From positions 186,001 through 250,000 of the forward strand of contig JALNZG010000002.1 of NCBI GenBank assembly GCA_023229425.1: DNA of 64,000 nucleotides, in the 5' to 3' direction. The DNA is from Ignavibacteriaceae bacterium. GTDB lineage: Bacteria; Bacteroidota; Ignavibacteria; Ignavibacteriales; Ignavibacteriaceae. The position numbers and the translations under genes were made by a program. Positions 24,607-32,746 of the stretch are shown here, piece after piece; position 1 is the first letter of the stretch, and the number at the start of each line of letters is the position of its first letter. Below the pieces are notes generated by a model. That model worked only from the letters and a program-made list of their open reading frames with translations, did no database searches and was not told the origin of the DNA.

Positions 24607-24614
24607 GAGCACTT

Positions 24615-25391
24615 ATGTCACAAGAAATTTTATTAGAAGATATGCAATGCGTTTATCAAAAACCTGCAACATTAACCGATGATTATATGCACTACTGCCC
24701 GGGATGCGGACACGCGGTCGCACACAAAATTCTTATGGAAGTGGTTCAAGAAATGGGTATCCAAGAAGATGTTATCGGAGTTGCTCCTGTAGGTTGTTCG
24801 GTCTTCGCTTATAACTATATGAATATTGATATGCAGGAGGCCGCCCACGGAAGAGCCAGCGCCGTTGCTACAGGAATTAAAAGGGTACTTCCCGAAAAAT
24901 ATGTTTTCTCTTATCAAGGTGATGGAGACTTAGCCGCTATAGGAACGGCTGAAACCATTCATACTATAAACCGCGGCGAAAATATTTTGATGGTTTTCAT
25001 CAACAACGGTATCTACGGAATGACCGGCGGACAAATGGCACCGACTTCTTTGTTCGGACAAATAACTTCTACCTCACCTTACGGCAGAGATGTTGAACAT
25101 AACGGCTATCCGTTAAAAATAACCGAGTTGATCGCTCATCTCCCCGGTGCATTTTATGTTACAAGACAAGCAGTACACACACCAAACACCGTGCGGAAAT
25201 TCAAAAAAGCGCTAAGAAATGCTTTTGAGTTTCAGAAATTAAAAAAAGGAACATGTTTTATTGAAGTGGTTTCCAATTGTCCCAGTGGATGGAAAATGAC
25301 TCCGAAAGAAACGCTCACGTACATTGAAGAAAAAATGCTGCCGGAATATCCGCTTGGAGATTTGAAAGTCCCGGCTCAAAACAATATTTAA
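24615..25391 (+). CDS. 2-Oxoacid:ferredoxin oxidoreductase beta (TPP) subunit
   Basis: The 258-residue beta subunit binds thiamine diphosphate. YCPGCGHAVAHK is the N-terminal motif, and the TPP/magnesium motif runs from GDGDLAAIG to FINNGIYGMTGGQMAPTS. It lies 8 bp after the alpha gene with a GGAG ribosome site. Together with alpha, gamma and delta it converts a 2-oxoacid and CoA to acyl-CoA, CO2 and reduced ferredoxin, or runs in reverse for carboxylation in organisms with low-potential ferredoxin. Confidence 0.92.
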   Translation: MSQEILLEDMQCVYQKPATLTDDYMHYCPGCGHAVAHKILMEVVQEMGIQEDVIGVAPVGCSVFAYNYMNIDMQEAAHGRASAVATGIKRVLPEKYVFSYQGDGDLAAIGTAETIHTINRGENILMVFINNGIYGMTGGQMAPTSLFGQITSTSPYGRDVEHNGYPLKITELIAHLPGAFYVTRQAVHTPNTVRKFKKALRNAFEFQKLKKGTCFIEVVSNCPSGWKMTPKETLTYIEEKMLPEYPLGDLKVPAQNNI

Positions 25392-25407
25392 ATTGACGAG
25401 GAAACAA

Positions 25408-25971
25408 ATGCATATTACCGATGAAATTATTATCGCCGGATTTGGAGGTCAAGGAGTTCTTTCGATGGGAAAAATACTTGCTTATGCCGCTATGTTTGAG
25501 AACAAAGAGACAAGTTGGATGCCTTCGTACGGACCTGAAATGCGTGGCGGAACTGCCAATTGCATAACAATTATTTCTGAAAAAAAAATTAGTTCTCCGG
25601 TCGTTTCAAAATTTGATTCAGCAATTATTCTTAACCAGCCCTCGCTTAATAAATTTGAAGATCACGTTAAAGAACACGGATTTCTTTTTTATGAAGCATC
25701 AACAATAATCAATCCACCGACGCGCGAAGATATTATGATTTATAAAATTGCCGCCATCGAAGAAGCCAACAAGATGGGACAAAAGCAAATCTCTAACATG
25801 ATCATGCTTGGAGCATTTTTAGAAATAAAACCGTTAGTAAAAAGAGAAAGCGTTTTATCGGCGCTTAAAAAAGTTTTGCCGGAAAGGCATCATCATTTAA
25901 TCGCTGTAAATGAACAAGCTCTTCTCAGGGGAAAAGAGTTGATTGAAATTAATTATCATGTTTCTGTTTAA
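25408..25971 (+). CDS. 2-Oxoacid:ferredoxin oxidoreductase gamma subunit
   Basis: A 187-residue gamma subunit recognised by IIIAGFGGQGVLSMGKILAYA, WMPSYGPEMRGGTANC and the strand SAIILNQPSLNKFEDHV. GAGGA lies five bases before the ATG at 25408; a TTG at 25393 would add five residues and directly abut the beta stop, but the ATG fits the ribosome site. It is the last catalytic gene of the delta-alpha-beta-gamma operon. Confidence 0.91.
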   Translation: MHITDEIIIAGFGGQGVLSMGKILAYAAMFENKETSWMPSYGPEMRGGTANCITIISEKKISSPVVSKFDSAIILNQPSLNKFEDHVKEHGFLFYEASTIINPPTREDIMIYKIAAIEEANKMGQKQISNMIMLGAFLEIKPLVKRESVLSALKKVLPERHHHLIAVNEQALLRGKELIEINYHVSV

Positions 25972-25995
25972 CAAATAAAACAGGGGACCACTACA

Positions 25996-26253
25996 ATGGT
26001 TGAACATAATGTCAGATGCGATCATACGTGCAGAGATTCCTGCGCGATGCTTAATGAAGCGCTCAGGAGAGAAACTGCTTCAGTCCGTTTTTACGAAACC
26101 GTTTATGACGACTGCAATGCGCCGGAAGTGAAAAACTTTTTAGGCGAAATTGTGGATGAACGACGTTCACATATTTTGAAGATCATTCAGAAGCTGAATG
26201 AACTACATGCAAGGTCGCAGGCAATGGATGGAATTGCGAATAGCTTTTCGTGA
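25996..26253 (+). CDS. Small helical protein, ferritin-like half-bundle
   Basis: An 85-residue helical protein starting 24 bp after the gamma subunit with an AGGGGA ribosome site. The helices ALRRETASVRFYETVYDDC and NFLGEIVDERRSHILKIIQKLNEL have Glu, Tyr and His in the spacing of one half of a rubrerythrin/ferritin-like bundle, so a dimeric metal-binding or redox role is possible. The N-terminus has three Cys and two His (VRCDHTCRDSC), which could bind a metal. It may protect or serve the oxygen-sensitive oxidoreductase; this is inference from position. Confidence 0.6.
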   Translation: MVEHNVRCDHTCRDSCAMLNEALRRETASVRFYETVYDDCNAPEVKNFLGEIVDERRSHILKIIQKLNELHARSQAMDGIANSFS

Positions 26254-26484
26254 TGATAAATTGGCCTTGACGTATACTGATGGCGCGGTAGTTTAAGAAA
26301 GAATTAAACGTAAAAATGCCTTTTGATTCCGATGAAAAGTGGAAAGAAATAAAACCTGAAATTTTAACGAAAACCCCTTGCAATTTAAAAATAAACTTTT
26401 AAGTTACACCATTAATAAAGCGAGTTTACATCAACAACCTTGTGGAACTTGACAAGTATTTTTTAATTCAAACTATTCAAGCTT

Positions 26485-26958
26485 ATGCAAACAAAAAAAA
26501 TTCACCTGGATTTTGTTAGACTAAGGATCTCCCTCAGGGAAATATATTCTAAATACATTTTAAATGTTCCCGTTTCAACCGAATTAAAGGAAATGATTGC
26601 CTTGCTTGAAAAGATTCATAAAAGTTTTGAAGACAAAATTTCTCCAATTTTGAATAGCACTCAATCCAGCCAGCTTACCGATTTACTAAATAGACCCCAA
26701 ACACTAAACAAAGTTAAATTGATTTCGAAAAAGGGAAATATCGTTTTTGAAAAACATGCATGTGATAACTGTGGCGAAGTTGTAAATCGACCAACAAAAT
26801 ATTCCAAAAGTAATTTTGGAGCTATATTTGTTTGCTCAAAATGTAAACCATTGGTTTTTAATAAGTCTTTCGGTAACATTGAAATCCAGGGGGAAAACCT
26901 AATAAAAAAAAATATCAAGTCGGGTGGTTTATGGGAAAAAAATCGTCGGAAATTTTGA
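26485..26958 (+). CDS. Hypothetical protein with a CxxC-x20-CxxC zinc-ribbon-like site
   Basis: A 157-residue soluble basic protein of unknown family. The first 60 residues are helical (LRISLREIYSKYIL, ELKEMIALLEKIHKSFED), followed by a C-terminal region with CDNC (93-96) and CSKC (117-120), a spacing that fits a structural zinc site. The Lys/Asn-rich composition is more AT-driven than its neighbours. It lies alone between the oxidoreductase operon and a decayed type IX cargo gene. Confidence 0.6.
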   Translation: MQTKKIHLDFVRLRISLREIYSKYILNVPVSTELKEMIALLEKIHKSFEDKISPILNSTQSSQLTDLLNRPQTLNKVKLISKKGNIVFEKHACDNCGEVVNRPTKYSKSNFGAIFVCSKCKPLVFNKSFGNIEIQGENLIKKNIKSGGLWEKNRRKF

Positions 26959-27082
26959 AAAACTTTACCGATATCCAGCTTTCGACTTACTCTCTTCCAT
27001 TTTTAAAAATTCTTAACTACAAGTGCGTTTTAAGATTTGACTCATAACGGATATTTTTAACTTTAAACAAAACCATTTATAA
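26959..27082. other. Short spacer before the pseudogene
   Basis: No gene or clear signal is seen in this AT-rich spacer. The reading frame of the following pseudogene is closed by a TAA at 27080-27082, so the left end of the remnant cannot be traced further. Confidence 0.4.
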
Positions 27083-27420
27083 AATGTAGTCAAAAGCTCA
27101 TCAGGCGGTAATCTCCCGGTTTTCTCAAATTTTGGCTCAAACATTAATTCACCTGACATTCAAAGTTTATATAACATCTCCAAAGCGAACAGCGCAGGCA
27201 TTAATAAAGGACGGGAAGGAGTGGTCGCTAAAGGAAGCGGTGAGCTTTACTTTACCATTGGAGACGTTGTAGTAAACGGAGAACTCTTGTAAATGAACAG
27301 AAAGAAATGTGCAGATATACCGTTCAATTCGATGTTTCAGCACTTGCAAGCGGAATGTATGTTTACCGGTTACGCGTAAATGATTATACTTCAACTAAAA
27401 AAATGATGTTGGTAAAATAA
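27083..27420 (+). pseudogene. Remnant of a type IX-secreted protein with C-terminal sorting domain
   Basis: Two open pieces in different frames make up the end of a former surface protein. Piece one (27083-27292) has no start codon and reads GGNLPVFSNFGSNINSPDIQ ... GSGELYFTIGDVVVNGELL then stop. Piece two, in another frame to 27420, reads TLVNEQKE ... VQFDVSALASGMYVYRL ... TSTKKMMLVK-stop, which is the classic type A sorting domain recognised by the type IX secretion system (FDxSxLxSGxYxYRL, then TKKMxLxK). Loss of the start, a frame change and missing middle show that the gene is dead. It supports a type IX system elsewhere in the genome, consistent with the PorV-like gene at 43.8 kb. Confidence 0.8.
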
Positions 27421-27463
27421 TCGGCAAGCAGTCTGCAGTTGGCAATAGGCGGTTTATTTGCAA

Positions 27464-27502
27464 AACCTCCGGGACTTTGAAAATTCCGGAGGTTCTATTT
27501 TT
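27464..27502 (+). terminator. Intrinsic terminator after the pseudogene
   Basis: AACCTCCGG (27464-27472) pairs perfectly with CCGGAGGTT (27487-27495) across a 14-base loop, followed by CTATTTTT. It is well preserved although the gene before it has decayed, and it insulates the operator array downstream. Confidence 0.8.
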
Positions 27503-27608
27503 AATTGAGCGCGTTTTTTTCTTGTGGTAAAAAAAATTATTCCTTGACCACAAAGGAAATTCCAAGTAAAAAAATCAGATCGGATACAGGAAAAACGAGT
27601 ATGTCCCT

Positions 27609-27667
27609 TGTAATGTTTCGTTACATGTGTAACGCAGTGTTACACGGGCTTGTAACGTTTCATTACA
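27609..27667. promoter_or_regulatory. Three tandem 17-bp operators, TGTAAYG-N3-YRTTACA
   Basis: Three palindromic 17-mers: TGTAATGTTTCGTTACA (27609-27625), TGTAACGCAGTGTTACA (27628-27644) and TGTAACGTTTCATTACA (27651-27667). All obey TGTAA-Y-G-N3-Y-R-TTACA. Start-to-start spacing is 19 and 23 bp, about two helical turns each. Their centres lie roughly 84-126 bp upstream of the start site predicted from the sigma-54-like box at 27717, the usual distance for enhancer-binding activators. Conservation of the half-sites with free centres marks them as protein-binding sites. Confidence 0.75.
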
Positions 27668-27716
27668 CCCACATAATCCACGCTGCGTTTATCGTGCAAA
27701 AGCGAACTGTTTTTTT

Positions 27717-27732
27717 TGGCACAATATTAGTC
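27717..27732 (+). promoter_or_regulatory. Candidate sigma-54 (-24/-12) promoter with imperfect -12
   Basis: TTTTGGCACAATATTAGT carries a perfect -24 element (TGGCAC, 27717-27722), and GG is followed 10 bases later by GT where GC is expected in the -12 element. A start site near 27743 would give a 36-base leader before the ATG at 27779, which has AAAGGAG (27766-27772) in front. The weak -12 lowers confidence; the three upstream operators raise it. Confidence 0.45.
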
Positions 27733-27778
27733 TATTTATTACGCAAACTAAATACAAATTCATCTAAAGGAGTTCTGA

Positions 27779-28384
27779 ATGAAAAAATTTGTCATATTCC
27801 CGCTTCTCTTAATTTTGTTCTTCGCAGGGTGCCAGAAAGATACTTCTCTCGTGTCCCTTGAACAGAATGATTCTAAATCTCTTCAAAAACCGGCATGGGT
27901 GCTTGCGGCAGAAAAACAGGGATTAACGTTGATTGCTCTTCCACAAAGCAGTTCGCTTTCATTAGAGAAGAAAATAAGAGATACAGAGTTCATAAAGCAT
28001 GATGAGTTTGGCAAATTATCAATTGAGAATGTCTATCGCTCAACAAGAAACAACAAAGTTTCCATTGAAGCAAGTCTTTCAATTCGGGCGAATTCATTAG
28101 CTGAAAGCGGTTATTTGTCGATGAGTTTTGTTAACGAATTTCTTTGTTTTGAATTTGGACCTTCAGGAACTACTTTTTCAAAAGATGCTTTACTTAATGT
28201 AGAAGCAGAAGGTTTAGACCGGTCTACTTTGGAAGAACTAAAAACAGCAAAACTTAATTATTTCGATGAAACAACCAAATCGTGGATAGAAGTTGGTGTA
28301 GATGAGATTAGCGTAAGAGACGGGAAATTTGTTTGTAAGAATGGGAAAATCCCTCATTTTTCACGTTACGGATTTACAAATTAA
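27779..28384 (+). CDS. Hypothetical lipoprotein
   Basis: A 201-residue lipoprotein: IFPLLLILFFAGC is a signal with lipobox, giving a mature N-terminal Cys18. The mature part begins with a low-complexity linker (SLEQNDSKSLQKP) and continues with beta-rich sequence (KVSIEASLSIRANSLAESG) and ends in a block (KLNYFDETTKSWIEVG ... GKIPHFSRYGFTN) of the sort found in uncharacterised Bacteroidetes surface proteins related to ZU5-like beta domains. It is the first gene behind the operator array and the TPR gene follows after 41 bp. Confidence 0.75.
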   Translation: MKKFVIFPLLLILFFAGCQKDTSLVSLEQNDSKSLQKPAWVLAAEKQGLTLIALPQSSSLSLEKKIRDTEFIKHDEFGKLSIENVYRSTRNNKVSIEASLSIRANSLAESGYLSMSFVNEFLCFEFGPSGTTFSKDALLNVEAEGLDRSTLEELKTAKLNYFDETTKSWIEVGVDEISVRDGKFVCKNGKIPHFSRYGFTN

Positions 28385-28425
28385 TTTTTTAAACATAATA
28401 AAGAAAATTCCAAGACAAAAATAAT

Positions 28426-29637
28426 ATGAAAATAAAAACAACAGATATTATTGAAGAAATAAAAATAGCTTTTGGAAAATATTTTAGTGGAAATGAGATA
28501 TCAGGATTTTTAAAGAAAATTAACAGTTCAAGAAAACCATCTGGAGTTACAAGTAAAAACTCTTCGGACGGACTTTTTTCATCTCGGTTGAGATTAGAGA
28601 TCGATCAGATCATCAGCTTCGCAGAAAAAAAACTCACAACGTTAAATTTTCTAAATTTACTGACAGACCTTGGAAAACTTTGTATTGCCCACGGAGATAT
28701 GGATTTAGCATCCGATATAACAACTACGATTTTATCTTACTCAAAAAAAGATAAACGCCTGGTTGGTATTGCGGCTAATGCGTTTCTGAACTTTGGTGAA
28801 ATTTTTATTCACCAGGCAATGTGGGCGGAAAGCCTTTCTTACATAAAAAAAGCTTTCTCGTTTTTTAACAAAGAAAATAATCCGGTAGGATTGGCGCGAT
28901 GTGAAAGCCTTCTTGGAACTCTCAATGCAGAAAAGGGACAACTTTCAAACGCAATCACTCATTTTCAAAAAGGATTTTCCTATTTAGACCCTTCAAAAGA
29001 TACTTCCCTTGCAGCTCTTATCGAAAACAATATTGGTATTATCCATAACATCCGCGGGGATTATGATTCTGCCTATACCTATTTCCGCAGAGCGTTAATG
29101 CACTTTGAAGGATTGAAAGACAACCAGAGAGTTGCTAAAATAAGGCACAACTTAGGAATGCTCTTTCTTAAAAAGAAAGAATACAACTCGGCAATTAAGG
29201 AATTTGACACGAGTATCAGTGTTTCTCTTTCAGCTAATTATTATCCGACACTTGCCATCTCATATATCAGCAAAGCATCAATTTACTGTACGCTTAACGA
29301 TGATGCTCTTGCAAACGCATTTGCCGACCAAGGAATGGAGATCGGGTATAAAATAAAAGACAAACTTACAATAGCAGAAGTTTACAAGATCAAAGGAATT
29401 CTGGAACGCAAAGTAAGGCATTTTGAAATAGCAGAGAACTACCTTTTCAGCAGTTTAAGGCTTAACAAAGAATTGGAAAACGAATTGAATTACGCCGAAA
29501 CCGCTGTTGAGCTTGGCATTCTTTACCAGAAGATTAAAAAGTCCGCTCAAGCAAAAATTTATTTCAATGAAGCTTTAAAATATTACAAAAAAATTAAAGC
29601 CAACGATGAGATAGAGAGAATAAAATTCTTCCTTTAG
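28426..29637 (+). CDS. Tetratricopeptide-repeat protein
   Basis: A 403-residue soluble protein made of about six TPR units from residue 90 onward, such as ARCESLLGTLNAEKGQLSNA, ENNIGIIHNIRGDYDSAYTY, RHNLGMLFLKKKEYNSAIKE and VELGILYQKIKKSAQAKIYF. These repeats resemble those in MalT-like regulators and in the C-terminal half of the kinase at 57.2-60.8 kb. The first 90 residues are Ser/Lys-rich with no known domain. No signal peptide. It probably acts as a protein-interaction scaffold in the signalling unit formed with the lipoprotein and the histidine kinase. A terminator follows. Confidence 0.82.
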   Translation: MKIKTTDIIEEIKIAFGKYFSGNEISGFLKKINSSRKPSGVTSKNSSDGLFSSRLRLEIDQIISFAEKKLTTLNFLNLLTDLGKLCIAHGDMDLASDITTTILSYSKKDKRLVGIAANAFLNFGEIFIHQAMWAESLSYIKKAFSFFNKENNPVGLARCESLLGTLNAEKGQLSNAITHFQKGFSYLDPSKDTSLAALIENNIGIIHNIRGDYDSAYTYFRRALMHFEGLKDNQRVAKIRHNLGMLFLKKKEYNSAIKEFDTSISVSLSANYYPTLAISYISKASIYCTLNDDALANAFADQGMEIGYKIKDKLTIAEVYKIKGILERKVRHFEIAENYLFSSLRLNKELENELNYAETAVELGILYQKIKKSAQAKIYFNEALKYYKKIKANDEIERIKFFL

Positions 29638-29667
29638 AACACTTCCGGACATAATTCAAAAAAGAGG

Positions 29668-29695
29668 GCCTTTTGTTACAAAAGGCTTTTTTTTT
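29668..29695 (+). terminator. Intrinsic terminator after the TPR gene
   Basis: GCCTTTTG (29668-29675) pairs with CAAAAGGC (29679-29686) around a TTA loop, followed by nine T residues. It separates the lipoprotein-TPR pair from the histidine kinase, which therefore needs its own promoter or read-through. Confidence 0.85.
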
Positions 29696-29757
29696 GAGTA
29701 AATGAACAAAAATTTTTATAAATTTAGTTTAACAAATAAGAAACCTCTAATAGTATC

Positions 29758-31509
29758 ATGAAATTAACAGACTTCGAATCGTCACTTGACACACCCACAA
29801 AAACAGATTCTTTTTCAGTACGGCATTCTGAAAAAACAAAAACTTTGGATTTAATTCTTGATATTACCAAAAGTTTAAATCGGACACTTATTCTTAAAGA
29901 TGTATTAACGTTAGTTTTAAATAATGCCATTCTTCTCACCAATTCAGACCGGGGATTTATAGTTCTGAAAAACAATCAAGATAAATTAGATTTTGCTATT
30001 GGTTTGAATTCGAAAGGAACTTCTTTAACTGAAAAAGATTTTCAGATAAGTACCACAGTGATAGAGGAGGTGTTCCATACAGGATTAGCGCGTTTTATTG
30101 AAGAAGCTCAAAGCGATACAAACAACGATATTAGTAAAAGCATTTTACTTCTTGACTTGCAAACGATTCTCTGCGCTCCTCTTATAATCGGGGATAAAAA
30201 AATCGGTGTGATTTATCTTGACAGCAAATCGCTCAATAAAATAAAAATAAAAGAGATCACCAATGCATTTGAAATTCTTGCCGGGCAGGCGGCAATCGCT
30301 ATTCAGAATGCTCAATCATTTAAAGAACAAATTGATGCCAACAAAGAACTGGTAAGAGTAAATAATGAACTTAACGAAGCCCGCATCATAGCAGAAAAAT
30401 CGAGCAAATTTAAATCTTCACTTATGAAAAATATGAGCCACGAATTCCGTACACCGATGAATGGAATTTTAGGGCTGGGTGGGATCCTGAGGGAAGCGTT
30501 AAATGATCATGAAGATGCTGCTCTTCTTGATAAAATGATGGACGCCTCAAAAAGGTTATTAAAAACATTAAGCGAAATATTAGATTTATCAGATCTTGAA
30601 TCAACAACAATTCAGTTGGGAAACGACGTCATTAATGTTTCAAAAGTAGTAGAAGATATTGCTTCTTCTTCTGTTCATTCGGCGGAAGAAAAAAAACTTG
30701 AATTAATTGTTGACATTAAAAATGATTTCTTTATAAAATTTGATGAAAGATATTTTCATCAATTGCTGGAGAGCTTGATTGAAAATGCATTGAAATTTAC
30801 TTCGCATGGTTACGTACAAATTACCTGCGATGTAAATAACGAAAAAGGAATAATAAAAGTTACTGATTCCGGGATTGGGATTTCGCCGGAAAATCAGGAA
30901 ACAATTTTTGAAGCATTTAGGCAAGCCAGCGAAGGATTTGACAGATCATACGAGGGTTGTGGTTTAGGTCTGACTCTTGTTAAAAAAATTATCGATCTTG
31001 CCGGTGGAAGCATCTCAGTTGAAAGCAAAGTTGGCGCCGGCACAACCTTTGTTTTATCTTTTCCTAACCCTGAAAACCCCGTGAATTATGAAGCACCGCT
31101 CCATCCTAAAAACAGTTATTCAAGACCTCTGACCTACCGAACACCAAATATTTTATTGGTCGAGGATAATGAATTAAATTTAGATACGTTCCGGATATTT
31201 TTAAAAAACATCGCCATGTTAGAAATTGCGGAAACTCCGAAACTAGCGCTCCAGTTAGCCGGAACCATAATCTTCGATTTAGTATTGATCGATATTAAGT
31301 TGAGTAATAATAAAAACGGTATCGAACTAATGAAAGAAATAAAAAGAATGACTGGATATAATGAAATTCCATTTATTGCTACTACCGGATATGCGCTTCG
31401 CGGGGATAAGGAAACTTTTTTAAAAGTAGGTTTTTCAGATTATTTGTCAAAGCCGTTTACGAAAATTCAATTAACAGATATTATAAAAAAGAACTTTCGC
31501 CCTGCATAA
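29758..31509 (+). CDS. Hybrid histidine kinase: GAF-HisKA-HATPase-receiver
   Basis: A 583-residue soluble sensor kinase. A GAF domain (about 35-185) senses an unknown small molecule or redox state; a coiled coil leads to HisKA with the phospho-acceptor His228 in MKNMSHEFRTPMNGIL. The ATPase domain shows the N box (LIENALKFTS), G1 box (VTDSGIGIS) and G2 region (GCGLGLTLVKK). A C-terminal receiver (about 464-580) has the acidic NILLVEDNELN, phospho-acceptor Asp512 in LVLIDIKL, Thr in IATTGYA and the conserved Lys565 in LSKPF. There is no membrane helix, so the signal is cytoplasmic. The output partner is not encoded next to it. Confidence 0.93.
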   Translation: MKLTDFESSLDTPTKTDSFSVRHSEKTKTLDLILDITKSLNRTLILKDVLTLVLNNAILLTNSDRGFIVLKNNQDKLDFAIGLNSKGTSLTEKDFQISTTVIEEVFHTGLARFIEEAQSDTNNDISKSILLLDLQTILCAPLIIGDKKIGVIYLDSKSLNKIKIKEITNAFEILAGQAAIAIQNAQSFKEQIDANKELVRVNNELNEARIIAEKSSKFKSSLMKNMSHEFRTPMNGILGLGGILREALNDHEDAALLDKMMDASKRLLKTLSEILDLSDLESTTIQLGNDVINVSKVVEDIASSSVHSAEEKKLELIVDIKNDFFIKFDERYFHQLLESLIENALKFTSHGYVQITCDVNNEKGIIKVTDSGIGISPENQETIFEAFRQASEGFDRSYEGCGLGLTLVKKIIDLAGGSISVESKVGAGTTFVLSFPNPENPVNYEAPLHPKNSYSRPLTYRTPNILLVEDNELNLDTFRIFLKNIAMLEIAETPKLALQLAGTIIFDLVLIDIKLSNNKNGIELMKEIKRMTGYNEIPFIATTGYALRGDKETFLKVGFSDYLSKPFTKIQLTDIIKKNFRPA

Positions 31510-31525
31510 GCAACACCCTTGATAA

Positions 31526-31559
31526 CAAAAAAGTGCGGAAATAATTTGATTCCGCACTT
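31526..31559 (-). terminator. Terminator of the tRNA-Lys transcript
   Basis: AAGTGCGGAA (31531-31540) and TTCCGCACTT (31550-31559) are perfect 10-bp arms with a 9-base loop. On the minus strand the stem is followed by six or seven T residues (complement of 31526-31532), so it terminates transcripts leaving the tRNA gene. Confidence 0.88.
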
Positions 31560-31564
31560 ACAAG

Positions 31565-31637
31565 TGCACCCTGCGGGACTCGAACCCGCGACCTGATGAT
31601 TAAGAGTCATATGCTCTACCAACTGAGCTAAGGATGC
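31565..31637 (-). tRNA. tRNA-Lys (anticodon CTT)
   Basis: On the minus strand a complete 73-base cloverleaf begins GCATCCT and ends AGGGTGC plus the discriminator A; these form a 7-bp acceptor stem with one G-T pair. The D arm (TAGCTCAGTTGGTAGAGCA), the anticodon loop CTCTTAA and the T arm (CGCGGGTTCGAGTCCCGC) are all standard. CTT reads AAG lysine codons. The anticodon stem has four pairs with a T-C mismatch at its base. The 3' CCA is not encoded. It lies 69 bp downstream of yjjX on the same strand and may share its transcript. Confidence 0.95.
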
Positions 31638-31706
31638 GGGGTAAAAATACGGAATTTGTTCAAGTTATAAAAGTAGATTGTAGATTAGAACAAGGATGTA
31701 AGTTTT

Positions 31707-32243
31707 TTATTTGGAATAAAGTGCCGGATGAAGAAACGGAACGAGTGCAGAGATGATCCCTTGTTTATAAAGTTCTTTCCTGGTGATGATACCGTTTGTT
31801 AAAAATCCGATTGCCCCTCCTTTTTGTTTTGTGTTTTCATCGTCAGCAATTTTGTCAATCACTTCGCCTAATTCTTTCCCATTCAAAAGCTCGGTTACAA
31901 TTATAGAGGGAAGTGGAAAAAGGGAGGAAGTGCCGAAACTGATTTGTCCTGTGTTATTCACTATGCAAATACATCCGAATGCAAACCATTGATAGTGCTC
32001 TTCAATTATTCCTCCTTCAATTCCTACAAAATAATCAATCGACAGGTCTTCTTTTTGAGCCAGCATAACCAACTCATTAGCACGGTTTTTTGCGCCGGTA
32101 AATGTTTCGTTATTAATTGGCTGTGCGGAAACTTTTGAATCTACTTCTCTTCCGTTAACTTCTATTGAATTGAAATAGTTAGAGAATGCTTCGCGGACGG
32201 ATTCTATTTTTACGGGATTTTTAGAGCCGACAAGAATATTCAT
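31707..32243 (-). CDS. yjjX: Non-canonical purine NTP phosphatase (inosine/xanthosine triphosphatase)
   Basis: A 178-residue protein of the YjjX/DUF84 family, related to ITPase/HAM1, which removes ITP and XTP from the nucleotide pool. Characteristic blocks are ILVGSKNPVKIESVREAF, SAQPINNETFTGAKNRANEL, YFVGIEGGI and the C-terminal KGGAIGFLTNGIITRKELYKQGI. Length is typical. It begins 2 bp after the TPM-domain gene stop, within a gpmA-TPM-yjjX operon. Confidence 0.9.
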   Translation of the reverse strand: MNILVGSKNPVKIESVREAFSNYFNSIEVNGREVDSKVSAQPINNETFTGAKNRANELVMLAQKEDLSIDYFVGIEGGIIEEHYQWFAFGCICIVNNTGQISFGTSSLFPLPSIIVTELLNGKELGEVIDKIADDENTKQKGGAIGFLTNGIITRKELYKQGIISALVPFLHPALYSK

Positions 32244-32245
32244 TA

Positions 32246-32704
32246 TCAGGAAATATTTACTTCGTCCGGCAGTTCGTTAGTGTCGTCTGTTTTTCTCGGA
32301 AAGTGTTCGGATAAAATAGTCCCAACCTCATCAACCGCACTAATAATTCCTTCGCAGAACTTTTTCTCATGGAATTTCGCCTCCATTTTATCCTTAATTA
32401 ATTCCCAGGTGTTGTCGGCAACTTTATCATTAATGGAAGAATCGGCAAGAATATAAAATTCTCTTTCTTTAAGAAGAATGAAGATCAGAATTCCCGTATG
32501 GTCGCGGGTTTTCTTGATACCACGTTTTTTAAATTCTGATACGGCATGTTCAAAAACGGATTTCCCCCTATGAAAAAACGGTTTTTTCTCTTTAACCGAA
32601 ACAACTATTTCTCCGGCTGTGGTTGCTTCTTTTTCTTTTATCTTTAAAGCGATCTGTTGAAGCTCTTCATCAGAAAGAAAACCGTGTAAGAATTTTTTAT
32701 TCAT
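32246..32704 (-). CDS. TPM-domain (TLP18.3/Psb32/MOLO-1) protein, cytoplasmic
   Basis: A protein of about 152 residues with a TPM phosphatase-like domain: LSDEELQQIALKIKEKEATTAGEIVVSV, then RDHTGILIFILLKEREFYILAD and KFHEKKFCEGIISAVDEVG. Most TPM proteins are exported and membrane-anchored, but this one has no signal peptide or transmembrane tail, like the shorter group often found beside LemA-type proteins; no lemA is visible here. An ATG four codons upstream (32716) is possible. The 30-bp gap from gpmA suggests one transcript. Confidence 0.78.
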   Translation of the reverse strand: MNKKFLHGFLSDEELQQIALKIKEKEATTAGEIVVSVKEKKPFFHRGKSVFEHAVSEFKKRGIKKTRDHTGILIFILLKEREFYILADSSINDKVADNTWELIKDKMEAKFHEKKFCEGIISAVDEVGTILSEHFPRKTDDTNELPDEVNIS

Positions 32705-32746
32705 AATTTTTCCCATGCCGAGCGAAGACGAGGCATCGCCGCAAAG

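Noticed and set aside
26268..26282. TTGACG directly followed by TATACT as a promoter
   Set aside because: The two boxes touch, with no spacer, so they cannot act as -35 and -10.
26316..26402. 28-codon open frame MPFDSDEKWKEIKPE...
   Set aside because: No ribosome binding site, no known family and length compatible with chance; kept only as a note.
27505..27861. 118-codon frame covering the operator array
   Set aside because: It overlaps the start of the lipoprotein gene and consists of the operators and leader read as codons.
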